A stretch of 8,920 bases of DNA from Phycisphaerae bacterium (GCA_003557125.1 PWPN01000122.1:1-8920); one strand, 5' to 3'. Numbered from the stretch's first letter, positions 1 through 6,900 are shown. Program-made: numbers and translations. Notes: a model not told the origin generated them from the sequence alone.

Positions 1-21
1 CCGCCGAGATTTTCACTTGTC

Positions 22-49
22 AATCGGCCCCTGAAAGAGCAGACCGATT
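22..49 (-). terminator. weak stem-loop downstream of the PEP-CTERM gene
   Basis: Read on the minus strand, a hairpin lies about 20 bases after the stop codon of the PEP-CTERM gene. Its outer stem is AATCGG paired with CCGATT, and an inner CTG/CAG stem closes a CTCTTT loop. No run of T follows, so it is not a classical intrinsic terminator. It may be a transcript-end or RNA-stability structure, or chance. Confidence 0.3.
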
Positions 50-70
50 CACGAACACACTGCGCGTCTC

Positions 71-1282
71 TTAGCGACGACGACGCAGCAGGGCCAGACC
101 ACCCAGTGCCAGGAAGCTCAGGGTCGCCGGTTCGGGGACGACGGCCACGAATGCAGCCGCTCCGCCGCCACCTGCGAGCGTGCCCAGGCCCGCAATGGTC
201 AGACCGTCCGCCGAAACGCTGACGGCGCGATTCAGGGAGTCCCAGCCGCTCATGTCGACACCCAGATCGACCAGCCAGTCGTACAGCAGGATGGCCTGAT
301 CACTACCCGCAAGCCACACGGCCGCATCCTGTCGGGTGGTGAAGCTGGACCCCACAGCCATCCCGTCGTCGGCCATGTCGAAAACGTTGGACTGCTGGCC
401 CAGGTTCGGATCGTAGCCGTACGGCAACAGACGCGTGTAAGTGCCGTCTTGGGCTGGGAAGTCGGAAGCAATCTCGAGCCGGAAGCCGTTCAGTGAGTTG
501 GCGTCGTCGACAAACGCGTAGCCGCCGGCGAACAGGCCATTGTCGGATACCGCGTTGCCCTGGCCTCGATTGACATTCCCCACCTGACTCAAATCCAAGG
601 CACGCCGGTTAGCTATGTCATTCAGATCGACCACAAACGCCTTGTCCCAAGACGGATCTGTCGATCTCCAGTTTCCAATCGCCATGCCCGTATGCGACAC
701 CCCGTTCAGCACGTTATTGCCGGGGTAGACATGGGCATCCGCGACAGCGGTGTCATTTACCACGCCACCGGTGACCTGCCAGCCGAGGAAGTTATTTGCG
801 GCATACCGCGTGCCGACGATCCAGCCGTCGCCGTCGGCGTTCAGCGAAATGGTGTTCCAATTACCCGGCTGGGTATGATGGGTATTGGTCGCACCCGAAT
901 GACGCAACCTGGCGCCGCCAAGGCCCTCTCTGTACCCACCAAGATCAGTGGAGCCTGCCTCCTCGACCGTGACTGTCACGGGGGCGCCACCCGACCACGT
1001 AGCAACGCCGCGAACACCGACTGAGCCGCTCACAAAGTCCAGATCGATGATGTTCCCTGTCGCCACTTCGTAGAGTGAACCCCCGTCGAAATAATTGTTG
1101 TGAGAAGGCACCCAGCGGTTTCGGCTGAAACCTACGTAGGCACCGTCCGCACTCATCCCGCCGACCCGATACGGAGTTCCGACCGTTGTGGCGCCTGGGA
1201 TCTCCGCGATCATGACCGAGGCCATGGCAGCTGTGCTCAGCATCGCCACTGCCGCTGCTCCTAGTAACAGCTTCTTCATCAT
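71..1282 (-). CDS. PEP-CTERM sorting domain protein with HAF-type repeats
   Basis: A 403-residue secreted protein. Residues 1-21 form a signal peptide: MMKK, then a hydrophobic Ala/Leu stretch ending AMA, with likely cleavage before Ser22. Residues 382-403 are a textbook PEP-CTERM tail: VPEP, a hydrophobic helix, then four Arg. In this family the tail is recognised by an exosortase, which is not in this window. The body holds about six repeats of the form S-x-D/N-G-x(3)-G at roughly 43, 148, 195, 245, 303 and 357 (for example VSDNGLFAGG and MADDGMAVGS). They match the HAF repeat pattern of extracellular, possibly beta-propeller-like proteins. The final repeat runs straight into the sorting tail, as is usual for the family. 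An in-frame ATG exists seven codons upstream, but the strong ribosome binding site at 1291-1299 lies inside that extension and fits the ATG at 1282. The function is unknown; a surface or matrix protein is the best inference. Confidence 0.9.
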   Translation of the reverse strand: MMKKLLLGAAAVAMLSTAAMASVMIAEIPGATTVGTPYRVGGMSADGAYVGFSRNRWVPSHNNYFDGGSLYEVATGNIIDLDFVSGSVGVRGVATWSGGAPVTVTVEEAGSTDLGGYREGLGGARLRHSGATNTHHTQPGNWNTISLNADGDGWIVGTRYAANNFLGWQVTGGVVNDTAVADAHVYPGNNVLNGVSHTGMAIGNWRSTDPSWDKAFVVDLNDIANRRALDLSQVGNVNRGQGNAVSDNGLFAGGYAFVDDANSLNGFRLEIASDFPAQDGTYTRLLPYGYDPNLGQQSNVFDMADDGMAVGSSFTTRQDAAVWLAGSDQAILLYDWLVDLGVDMSGWDSLNRAVSVSADGLTIAGLGTLAGGGGAAAFVAVVPEPATLSFLALGGLALLRRRR

Positions 1283-1290
1283 AACTCTGC

Positions 1291-1299
1291 TCCTCCTTT
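1291..1299 (-). promoter_or_regulatory. ribosome binding site deciding the PEP-CTERM start
   Basis: On the minus strand AAAGGAGGA ends 8 bases before the ATG at 1282. This near-perfect Shine-Dalgarno sequence lies within the longer open frame that begins at 1303, so the 1282 start is preferred. The shorter start also gives a standard signal peptide without an Arg-rich leader. Confidence 0.8.
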
Positions 1300-1353
1300 T
1301 CATAGGCTTTTTGACGTGGGCAGCCTGACCACCCTTCCCTCAAACGAACGAAA

Positions 1354-1367
1354 TGGAAACGGTTGCG
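1354..1367. promoter_or_regulatory. LacI/GalR-type operator-like site upstream of the PEP-CTERM gene
   Basis: TGGAAACGGTTGCG fits the general LacI/GalR-family operator pattern TGnAAnCGnTTnCA at every fixed position except the last (G for A). It includes the central CG that these regulators kink. It lies about 70 bp upstream of the PEP-CTERM start codon. I could not find a good -10 element beside it, and no LacI-family gene is in the window, so the regulator is unknown. A match of this quality can occur by chance in a genome. Confidence 0.35.
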
Positions 1368-1569
1368 TTCAAAATTGATTCGGATCGGCGTACACAAGAT
1401 GCGATGCGCAATCCATGGATGCTGCCGGCCGATCTTACTGGACCTCTCATCCGCCTTCCCTCATCGATATGCAGACTCTCTGCTTCATCCGACCTGGATG
1501 CGTGCGCTGCACGATAGACTCGTGCGCTTATGCTCGTGTCGCAGAGGATAAATGCCGATTGAGCGATGT

Positions 1570-1612
1570 GTGGCGGTCTCGGCCACCCTGAAGGGGGAAT
1601 CTTGAAATTCCC
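1570..1612. other. two adjacent small hairpins
   Basis: GTGGC (1570-1574) pairs with GCCAC (1582-1586), and GGGAAT (1595-1600) pairs with ATTCCC (1607-1612) around a CTTGAA loop. They sit next to the pyrimidine tract. They could be part of a leader RNA, a small RNA or an interspersed repeat. The stems are short and the function is unknown. Confidence 0.3.
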
Positions 1613-1709
1613 GTGCTCCCCTCCCTGTCCCCTCTCTCCTGCCTCGATCCGCTCCGGCCTCTTATCCCCTGCTTCTCCTCTTGCTCTCTTCTTCTCCCCT
1701 GCTTCTTTC
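1611..1709. repeat. 99-bp polypyrimidine tract
   Basis: The plus strand is about 87% C or T over 99 bases (I count 13 purines) and is interrupted mostly by single G or A bases. CCCCTGCTTCT occurs twice, near 1666 and 1696. On the minus strand, the one transcribed towards the PEP-CTERM gene, it reads as a purine tract with many GGAG/GAGG segments. Weaker pyrimidine stretches recur near 1850-1880 and 1950-1985. Such tracts can form triplex DNA or arise by slippage; nothing here shows which. Confidence 0.6.
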
Positions 1710-1738
1710 AGCATACAGTTGCTACTGATGCTCTGCCT

Positions 1739-1768
1739 ATGTTACCCTGCATCTCATGCCGGTGTCAA
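1739..1768 (-). promoter_or_regulatory. promoter-like motif, minus strand
   Basis: On the minus strand a perfect TTGACA (1768-1763) is followed after 18 bp by TAACAT (1744-1739), which matches four of the six bases of TATAAT. Transcription would start near 1732 and run through the purine-rich strand to the PEP-CTERM gene, giving a leader of about 450 bases, or it would make a small RNA. A second motif of the same build lies at 2000-2029. Confidence 0.35.
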
Positions 1769-1999
1769 TCATTTTTACACCACAAACGACAAATGTTCGC
1801 CAGTTTCGAAATTCAGCAACACTTCATGTCCTCGGCGACAGGTGGTCATCTCTCTCCTCACCTGCCTCTCTTATCTTGCTGAGCTTTTAACCCATGTAAG
1901 CTGTCATGGCCATGAATAGATGCCTTCGTCTGCCATTGCGAACGGTCGTTTTCTTTCTTCACCGCCCCTTCTTCTTTTCATTCCAGACCTGTTGATTTC

Positions 2000-2029
2000 A
2001 TGCTACCGTGGCGAAGCAATGCATGTCAA
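2000..2029 (-). promoter_or_regulatory. promoter-like motif, minus strand, same build as 1739-1768
   Basis: On the minus strand TTGACA (2029-2024) is followed after 18 bp by TAGCAT (2005-2000). The layout matches the motif at 1739-1768: same -35, same 18-bp spacing and same TA-purine-CAT form of the -10. It lies about 140 bp beyond the stop codon of the RNase Z-like gene, so it could drive a separate transcript in the spacer. Confidence 0.35.
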
Positions 2030-2079
2030 GGGAAAAATGGACAAAATTTCGTCATCTCCGGCCATTCTTGATGGTTCCC

Positions 2080-2107
2080 CGCCCCGACGCCGATCCGCAG
2101 CGGGACG
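2080..2107 (-). terminator. GC-rich hairpin after the RNase Z-like gene
   Basis: On the minus strand CGTCCCG pairs with CGGGGCG (seven pairs, one of them G-U) around a 14-base loop, about 60 bases past the stop codon. No T run follows. It could mark the transcript end, but GC-rich DNA gives such stems easily. Confidence 0.25.
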
Positions 2108-2166
2108 CGCCAGGTGGCATAGAAACGGTAAGTCGATTCCTTGTAACGAGTTAGGCACACATCCGC

Positions 2167-3027
2167 TCAGGGTCGGTGTTCCGTGCGGCGGGGTCGTTCC
2201 ATGAGCAGTGTGATGCGTTCGAGGTCGGCTTGATTGAGCAGTTTTTTGAGCGCGTGGCGTACGTCTCGCAAGAAGGTGCGGCGCGTGATGTGCGCGATGA
2301 CGACGTTCGGGCTCCGCAGCCGTTCGAGGATGGCCGGCAGCTCGCGCACGTGCACGTGCTGGCCCTTGCGGGCCCGGTCGACGTGGTCGTCGTCGAAGAA
2401 GGTGCACTCGATGATGACGACCTCGGCGTTGCGCACGTGGTCGTAGTCGAGGAACCGCCCGCCGACGCTGTCCCCGCAGTAGGCGACGCGCGGCAGTTCG
2501 AGGCGGTACTCGATATCGTGGCCGGCCCGTTTGAGGTCGACGATCTGCGGGCCGGAACAGTCGGCATACTCGGGTTTGAGCTTCTTGCGGACCTCGATGA
2601 CGGAAAACCCCAGGGCGTGGCCGCCGTGGCAGACACGGAACGGCCGAACGACGAGGTCGCGCCGGATCGCGACGTCCTCACCCTCGTCGGCCCCGACGAT
2701 CCGACCCGGCGAGATGTGCCCCTCGATCTTGCCCCAGACCTGGAGGAGTTCCTCCAGCGGCGACACGAGCCGGTGGTGAACGATCACGCATCCGGGCGGG
2801 ATCCCGAGGAAGGCCCGCTGGGAGAAGTAGTAGGCGACGCCCGCGGCGTGGTCCATGTGGCCGTGACTCAGGCAGACGTGGTCGATGGTGACCAGCTCGC
2901 GCGGTGCCCGGCCGACGTCGAAGGCGACGTTCAGCGCGGGGACGGTGATGACCGTCTCTTCACCGGCAAGGCTGAAGCCGTAAAGCTCCAGGGAACCGAC
3001 CGTCTTATGGACCATACGTGAAGCCAT
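2167..3027 (-). CDS. RNase Z-like metallo-beta-lactamase-fold hydrolase, plant TRZ1-like
   Basis: A 286-residue cytoplasmic protein with no signal peptide. Motifs in order: FDVGR (Asp37), the zinc motif SHGHMDH (His55, His57, Asp59, His60), a third-motif His134 in CHGGHALGF, Asp186 in YCGDS, ECTF (Glu207), a GQHVH segment (His224, His226) and His246 in AHITRR. This is the RNase Z order of zinc ligands; that enzyme removes 3' trailers from pre-tRNA. The N-terminus lacks the GTSxGxP motif that opens bacterial ElaC. The pattern GFSLAGEETVI then FDVGRAP, and the SGPQIVDLKRAG region near 158-169, recall the short plant RNase Z TRZ1 (about 280 residues) as I remember it. The HITRR segment differs from the usual HFSxRY. 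The open frame extends upstream to 3726 but is antisense to nrdR there, so the start is taken at 3027 (next choice 3015). No ribosome binding site precedes either. It is divergent from nrdR. The exact substrate is not proven; another hydrolase of the RNase Z-like subgroup is possible. Confidence 0.85.
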   Translation of the reverse strand: MASRMVHKTVGSLELYGFSLAGEETVITVPALNVAFDVGRAPRELVTIDHVCLSHGHMDHAAGVAYYFSQRAFLGIPPGCVIVHHRLVSPLEELLQVWGKIEGHISPGRIVGADEGEDVAIRRDLVVRPFRVCHGGHALGFSVIEVRKKLKPEYADCSGPQIVDLKRAGHDIEYRLELPRVAYCGDSVGGRFLDYDHVRNAEVVIIECTFFDDDHVDRARKGQHVHVRELPAILERLRSPNVVIAHITRRTFLRDVRHALKKLLNQADLERITLLMERPRRTEHRP

Positions 3028-3033
3028 CCGGTT

Positions 3034-3062
3034 ACTATCACCGGAATCGCCCCGTTTGCCAA
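3034..3062 (-). promoter_or_regulatory. promoter of the RNase Z-like gene, possibly leaderless
   Basis: On the minus strand TTGGCA (3062-3057) and GATAGT (3039-3034) are exactly 17 bp apart and match the -35 and -10 boxes at five and four of six bases. Only six bases separate the -10 from the ATG at 3027, so the usual start point of transcription would be the A of that ATG. This agrees with the missing ribosome binding site and suggests a leaderless mRNA. Confidence 0.45.
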
Positions 3063-3077
3063 GCGCGGGGCCGTCGG

Positions 3078-3106
3078 TTGACAAGTGCCGCCACCCTGTA
3101 TATGGG
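3078..3106 (+). promoter_or_regulatory. nrdR promoter
   Basis: A perfect -35 box TTGACA (3078-3083) is followed by TATATG (3099-3104, 15-bp spacing) or TATGGG (3101-3106, 17-bp spacing). The leader to nrdR would be about 140 bases. Within it CTCTCC (3141-3146) can pair with GGAGAG (3202-3207) and shorter GC-rich stems are possible. I recognise no riboswitch there. Confidence 0.45.
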
Positions 3107-3108
3107 GG
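3093..3108. promoter_or_regulatory. NrdR-box-like site over the nrdR -10 region
   Basis: ACCCTGTATATGGGGG matches about 11 of 16 positions of the NrdR-box consensus as I recall it (acaCwAtATAtwGtgt), including the core and the C and G flanking it. CCC and GGG lie symmetrically about the TATA centre. It overlaps the putative -10 of nrdR, where a bound repressor would block transcription. Autoregulation of nrdR is inferred, not shown. Confidence 0.4.
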
Positions 3109-3114
3109 AAGGGT

Positions 3115-3132
3115 TGTGGTATATACGCCACA
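3115..3132. promoter_or_regulatory. second TATA-centred palindrome upstream of nrdR
   Basis: TGTGG (3115-3119) and CCACA (3128-3132) are inverted arms around TATATACG. The centre lies 23 bp from that of the site at 3093-3108, about two helical turns, so both face a similar side of the DNA. The arms do not follow the NrdR consensus, so it may be a second, divergent NrdR box, a site for another regulator, or a control element shared with the divergent RNase Z-like gene. Confidence 0.35.
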
Positions 3133-3249
3133 TCTGCTGCCTCTCCAGTTCGGCCGGGCACCTCGCAGCCTATCGAAGGTCGCGGAAACGGCCCCGCTTC
3201 GGGAGAGCACCTGTGCGACCGCGAGCCCTTCGTCACGAGGCTTTGGACG

Positions 3250-3744
3250 ATGCGTTGCCCCTACTGCCGCGAAATCAACCAGGACAGGGTCATCGATTCG
3301 CGCCTGAGCGAAAATGGCCAGGTCATCCGCAGACGGCGGATGTGCACGGGGTGCAGCAAGCGGTTCACCACGAAAGAACGTATCGAGAACGAGGTCAAGC
3401 TTACCGTCATCAAGCGCGACGGTCGTCGGATGCCCTACGACCGCACCCGCATCCTGGCCAGCATCCAGCGGGCAGCCTACAAACGCCCTATCGACCAGGA
3501 CACGATCGCCGAGATCGCCGACAAGGTCGAAGACCGGCTCTTCAGACGCTATGACCGGGAAGTGCACAGCCTGGCGATCGGATCGCTCGTGGGCGAACAG
3601 CTCAAGAAGATCGACCAGATCGCCTACGTGCGCTACGCGAGCGTCTACCGCCGTTTCAAGGACCTCGGCGAGCTTATCGAGGAGGTCCGCGAAATCGCCG
3701 ACCATGTCACGGAAACCCCAGGCCAACAGCAGTTGTTCGAGTGA
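3250..3744 (+). CDS. nrdR: transcriptional regulator NrdR
   Basis: A 164-residue protein that represses ribonucleotide reductase genes when its ATP-cone senses high dATP. Residues 1-41 form the zinc ribbon: CPYC (Cys3, Cys6) and CTGC (Cys32, Cys35), with the family hallmark VIDSR at 14-18, four Arg at 27-30 and KRFTT at 37-41. The ATP-cone begins with VIKRDGRRMPYDR (53-65) and runs to about residue 140, including QIAYVRYASVYRRF. The length is normal for the family; the zinc ribbon has one residue more between the Cys pairs than E. coli NrdR. The open frame continues upstream, but homology starts at this ATG, and GAGG at 3237-3240 is a reasonable ribosome binding site. It stands alone, divergent from the RNase Z-like gene and convergent with the cytochrome gene; no nrd reductase gene is in the window. 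Its last codons and stop belong to a tandem repeat. Confidence 0.96.
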   Translation: MRCPYCREINQDRVIDSRLSENGQVIRRRRMCTGCSKRFTTKERIENEVKLTVIKRDGRRMPYDRTRILASIQRAAYKRPIDQDTIAEIADKVEDRLFRRYDREVHSLAIGSLVGEQLKKIDQIAYVRYASVYRRFKDLGELIEEVREIADHVTETPGQQQLFE

Positions 3745-3831
3745 CGGTTTGTTCGAGTGACGGATTGCAGTTGTCGAGTGACGGATTGCAGTTGTTCGAG
3801 TGACGGGCCGCAGTTGTTCGAGTGACGGGCC
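3730..3831 (+). repeat. tandem repeat starting in the nrdR stop region
   Basis: Five head-to-tail copies of a 21-22 bp unit close to GCAGTTGTTCGAGTGACGGnn. Copy 1 (3730-3750) contains the last four codons and the TGA of nrdR. Copy 2 (3751-3766) has lost its first bases, copy 3 (3767-3787) lacks one T, and copies 4 and 5 (3788-3809 and 3810-3831) are identical. CGAGTGACGG is unchanged in all five. The unit is not a multiple of three and each copy carries a TGA, so it is not a coding repeat. It looks like slippage growth of the gene end; any function is unknown. Confidence 0.85.
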
Positions 3832-3858
3832 GGGTGTTGAGATCGAATCTGAGATTTT

Positions 3859-3904
3859 GATCTGAAATCTGAAATCCCAGATTTGAAATCCCAGATTTGA
3901 GATC
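3859..3904. repeat. AT-rich inverted and tandem repeat between convergent genes
   Basis: The 14-mer GAAATCCCAGATTT occurs twice in tandem (3871-3884 and 3885-3898). GATCTGAAATCTG (3859-3871) is the inverse complement, with one mismatch, of CAGATTTGAGATC (3892-3904), giving a 13-bp stem. A smaller stem AAATCTG/CAGATTT (3865-3884) is also possible. The right arm reaches two bases into the cytochrome stop codon (3903-3905). The base composition is very unlike the flanking genes. It could act as a two-way terminator for nrdR and the cytochrome gene, or be an interspersed genomic repeat. Confidence 0.7.
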
Positions 3905-6900
3905 AGGGCACAGGTTCCACGTCTGCAGTATCGGGGACGGGGGCCACGTCTGCCGGCGCGGTATCGGGGACGGGGGCCAGGTCTGCCGGCGCGGTCTCTG
4001 CGGGTACCGTATCGGGCACAGAGTCGATAGCTTCCGAATCGGTTTCGGCGGGCGGGGGCGGGACGACGATATCGAGGCTGCGTCGGCTCGCATCGAAAAG
4101 GAAATCCGTGATCGCGCGGATCTGAGCCGCGGCATCGTCAGCCAAGTCGGGGTCGTTCAACGCATTGCGGATTTCTTCGTGCCGTTCAGCTGAAAACATC
4201 GCCAGCGCGCTGCGGTCGCCTTCGCCGAAATGGGCGGGCATCCGCGTGCCGGGCCGAATGATATCCGTGCGGGCAAGCCAGTGCCGCACCCATGCATAAC
4301 GGAGGCGATCGTGCGTGCGGGCGAGGTTCGGCCCCGTCGGACGAGGGTGCGCACCCGGTGCCGCGGGATCGCCGAAGACGTGACAGGACAGGCAGTCCAG
4401 GGCGACGAAAAGCGTACGGCCGTCGGCCAGCCGTTCGGGCGACGGAGGCGGCGGGGACGGCTCGGCATACGGGTACCGGACATCGAGGAGGTCCGCCAGG
4501 AAAGCCGCTTCGCGTGCGAGCCGTGCGTTCAGGCGTGCAGCCGCCTGCGGGTCCGGTCGCGCTGCCTCGACGACGGCGGCTGTCGTCAAGCGATTATTCA
4601 CTGCGTAGCGCTGCAAGGCGTCCTCTGCCGTCTCGTCCGGTACGGACCCTGTCAGCCAGGCAGGCAGCTCGGTCGGCTCTGCCTCTGCGTGCCAGCGTCC
4701 GACCAGCTCGGAGAGTCGTCGCGATTCGAGCTGATCCACGCCGACCAGGTAGCCGACCAGTTGCTCGGCCTCCTCGTGCGTCAACGCGTACTGCGGCATT
4801 CGAACGTCGAGCTGAGGCCGAATCGTTTCAACGTCGGCCAGGTAGGCGATGAGCCAGTCGGGGCGGAGCATCGCACCGGTCCCGCCCAGCGGCGGCGTCG
4901 CGCGCTCCTCGTCGAAGAGCCGCTGCATCGCCCGCCATACCCAATGGAACTGGTCGTGGACAGCCTCGTTGCCATCGATCCGGTGACAGGCGACGCAGTT
5001 GTGGTGCCGTGCGAGCGATCGCCCGACCGCGACTCGGCCTGCCGGCGCGGGCGGCCCATCCACCTGCAAGAGCGGGTCGACCTCGACCGGCCGACGCGAC
5101 AGGAGATACGTCACGAGCGAGGCTGCCTGTTCGTCGTCGAGATAGGCGTTGGGCATCCGCATCTCGTCATGGAGCGCCTTGTCCCGGCCACGGTCCCACA
5201 GGCGCGGGTTACGAACCTTGTGCCAGGCGAACGAGGACCGCGTCGGCTCGATCTCGAGCAGCGGATTGCCGTGAATACGCTCGATCAGGACGGCCCGATC
5301 CGGCGGATAGAGCGTGTCGGGCAACGCACGGCCATCGGCCCGGCCGGGATAGCGCGGGTCGAGCAGACCGCAATCGAGTCGATCCATCGGCACGCGCCCC
5401 CAGTCGTTGTGGTCCGGCCCGATGCGTTCAGCCCGCTCGAAGCCGGGGACCCCGTGGCAGCCGAAGCAGCCGTAATGCCCGATCATCTGCTCGCCAAGGA
5501 AGACCCACGCTCGTTGCGGACGATCCAGCCGTTCGACGCGGGCCTGGGCGTCGTGTTGACCGACGGGCCCGGACAGACGCGAAACGAGGGCGGCCTTCAA
5601 GGCCTCGTCCTGCTCGGATGGGGATGCGACAGCCACATCGATACCGATCCGCGCGAGCCGTCGGGCGATGAGCGCGTCGCGGGCCGTCTCGAGTTGCCTG
5701 CGCACCGCGGGCTCCTCATCGAGCGGCAGGGGCGGCTCGACGCCCGTCGCCGGCAGACCGACCAGGTAGGCTGCGATGTCGAGCGCTTCGTCGCTGACGA
5801 CAACATCGGGATCGTCGGCGGCCGTCCGCCGTTCCAACTGCATCCGCGGCATCCGGGCGTTCGGGTTGCTCTGTCGCGGGTCGCGCAAGAAGTCGTACAT
5901 CCACAGCAGGGCCTGTCCGTCGTCCTCGAACCTGGCAGCCAGGCCCGTCAACTCGGGCGCTCGCGTGGTGAATAGAAAATCGCCCACGTCTTCGGGTGCA
6001 AACAGCGTTGTTTCATCCGTGGCCAGGTGCCGAAGTGCGTACCGCACCTGCTCGGCGTACGACATCTGCTCGGCCCGCATAAAAGCGGCGTCCTCGATAT
6101 CATCGAGTTCGTCGTCCGTCAGGCGACGATCCGGGTGCTGAGCACGAAAGTCGGCCTCCATGCGTTCGGCCAGATCATGACCGATCCAGTCGACACCCAG
6201 CGGATCGAGCGGTCGGCCTGCCTCATCGTCCGGGCGATGGCCCAAGGCTGCATGACATCCAAGACAACCCACCGCGCCCGTGAGTCGCCGACCGCGTTCG
6301 GCCGCTGCGAGCGCTTCGTGGCTTGTAGCATCCTCGATCATGGCCCACAAATCCGCCGGAGGCGCTTGCAGCCGGGAGGGCTCGCCCACCCACCGCAGGT
6401 ACTCGGCCATGGCCACTGCCTCGGCCCGCCCGCGAAGTACAAGGTCCGGATCGCTGTCGGCATGAACCGAAATCGGATCGTTGTTTTCCTGGCCGAAGAA
6501 ATCCGGCATCCGCGTGGCCGGCCGATGGTGATGCGGGTCGAGAATCCACCGCTGCAGGTACGCGCGGGACAGCTTTTCGGGCACATGCATAAGGTCCGGC
6601 CCGATCCGCGGGGCATCGGCCACCTCGTCGACGAGATGGCAATTCGCACACCCCATCGACGTGAACAGCATCCGGCCGCGGTCGATGCGGTTGTTGACCT
6701 TACGGCCTGCATGCACGGCCAGGTCCGCCACGTCCGTATGGCAGACCGTGCACGAAGCCTGGACCTCCCCGAGCGGCCACATGGGCCGATCCCACCGTGC
6801 GGCCGCCGATTCGGGCGTATGGACGGGAACGCCGCCGCCTACGGTCGTGGTGTGGATGCGTTCCCAGCGCCGCCGCTGGGCGGGCGAACCGGCTGTGTGA

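Larger units (their letters stand above)
1283..2166. other. 884-bp spacer without a convincing gene
   Basis: Both flanking genes read leftwards, so this stretch is the upstream region of the PEP-CTERM gene plus the downstream region of the RNase Z-like gene. Several open frames of about 90-135 codons occur on both strands. Their translations are low complexity (Ser/Pro/Leu/Cys-rich on one strand, Arg/Glu/Gly-rich on the other) and simply reflect the pyrimidine bias. None has a recognisable motif. The stretch holds an operator-like site (1354-1367), small hairpins (1570-1612), a pyrimidine tract (1611-1709), two promoter-like motifs on the minus strand (1739-1768 and 2000-2029), a 12-bp palindrome TCATGGCCATGA (1904-1915) and a GC-rich hairpin (2080-2107). 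I saw no tRNA or known riboswitch. Confidence 0.6.

Noticed and set aside
692..1024. Plus-strand open frame of 110 codons
   Set aside because: It lies antisense within the PEP-CTERM gene and has no recognisable feature.
1340..1714. Minus-strand open frame of 124 codons in the spacer
   Set aside because: Its N-terminal part is a low-complexity Glu/Gly/Arg translation of the purine tract, and no motif or convincing start context is seen.
3085..3249. Upstream extension of the nrdR frame to 219 residues
   Set aside because: NrdR proteins begin with M-x-C-P-x-C, exactly at 3250, and the extension covers the promoter-like region.
3112..3249. Possible riboswitch in the nrdR leader
   Set aside because: GC-rich stems are possible, but I found no match to the conserved boxes of cobalamin, THF, glycine or c-di-GMP riboswitches.
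3028..3726. Upstream extension of the RNase Z-like frame to a 519-residue protein
   Set aside because: The extension is antisense to nrdR and shows no domain; the RNase Z-like homology begins just after 3027.
4230..5975. Long open frame (581 codons) on the plus strand
   Set aside because: It is antisense to the octaheme cytochrome, whose frame has eight CXXCH sites and five RMP motifs. The antisense translation is Arg/Pro-rich with no motif, as expected in GC-rich DNA.
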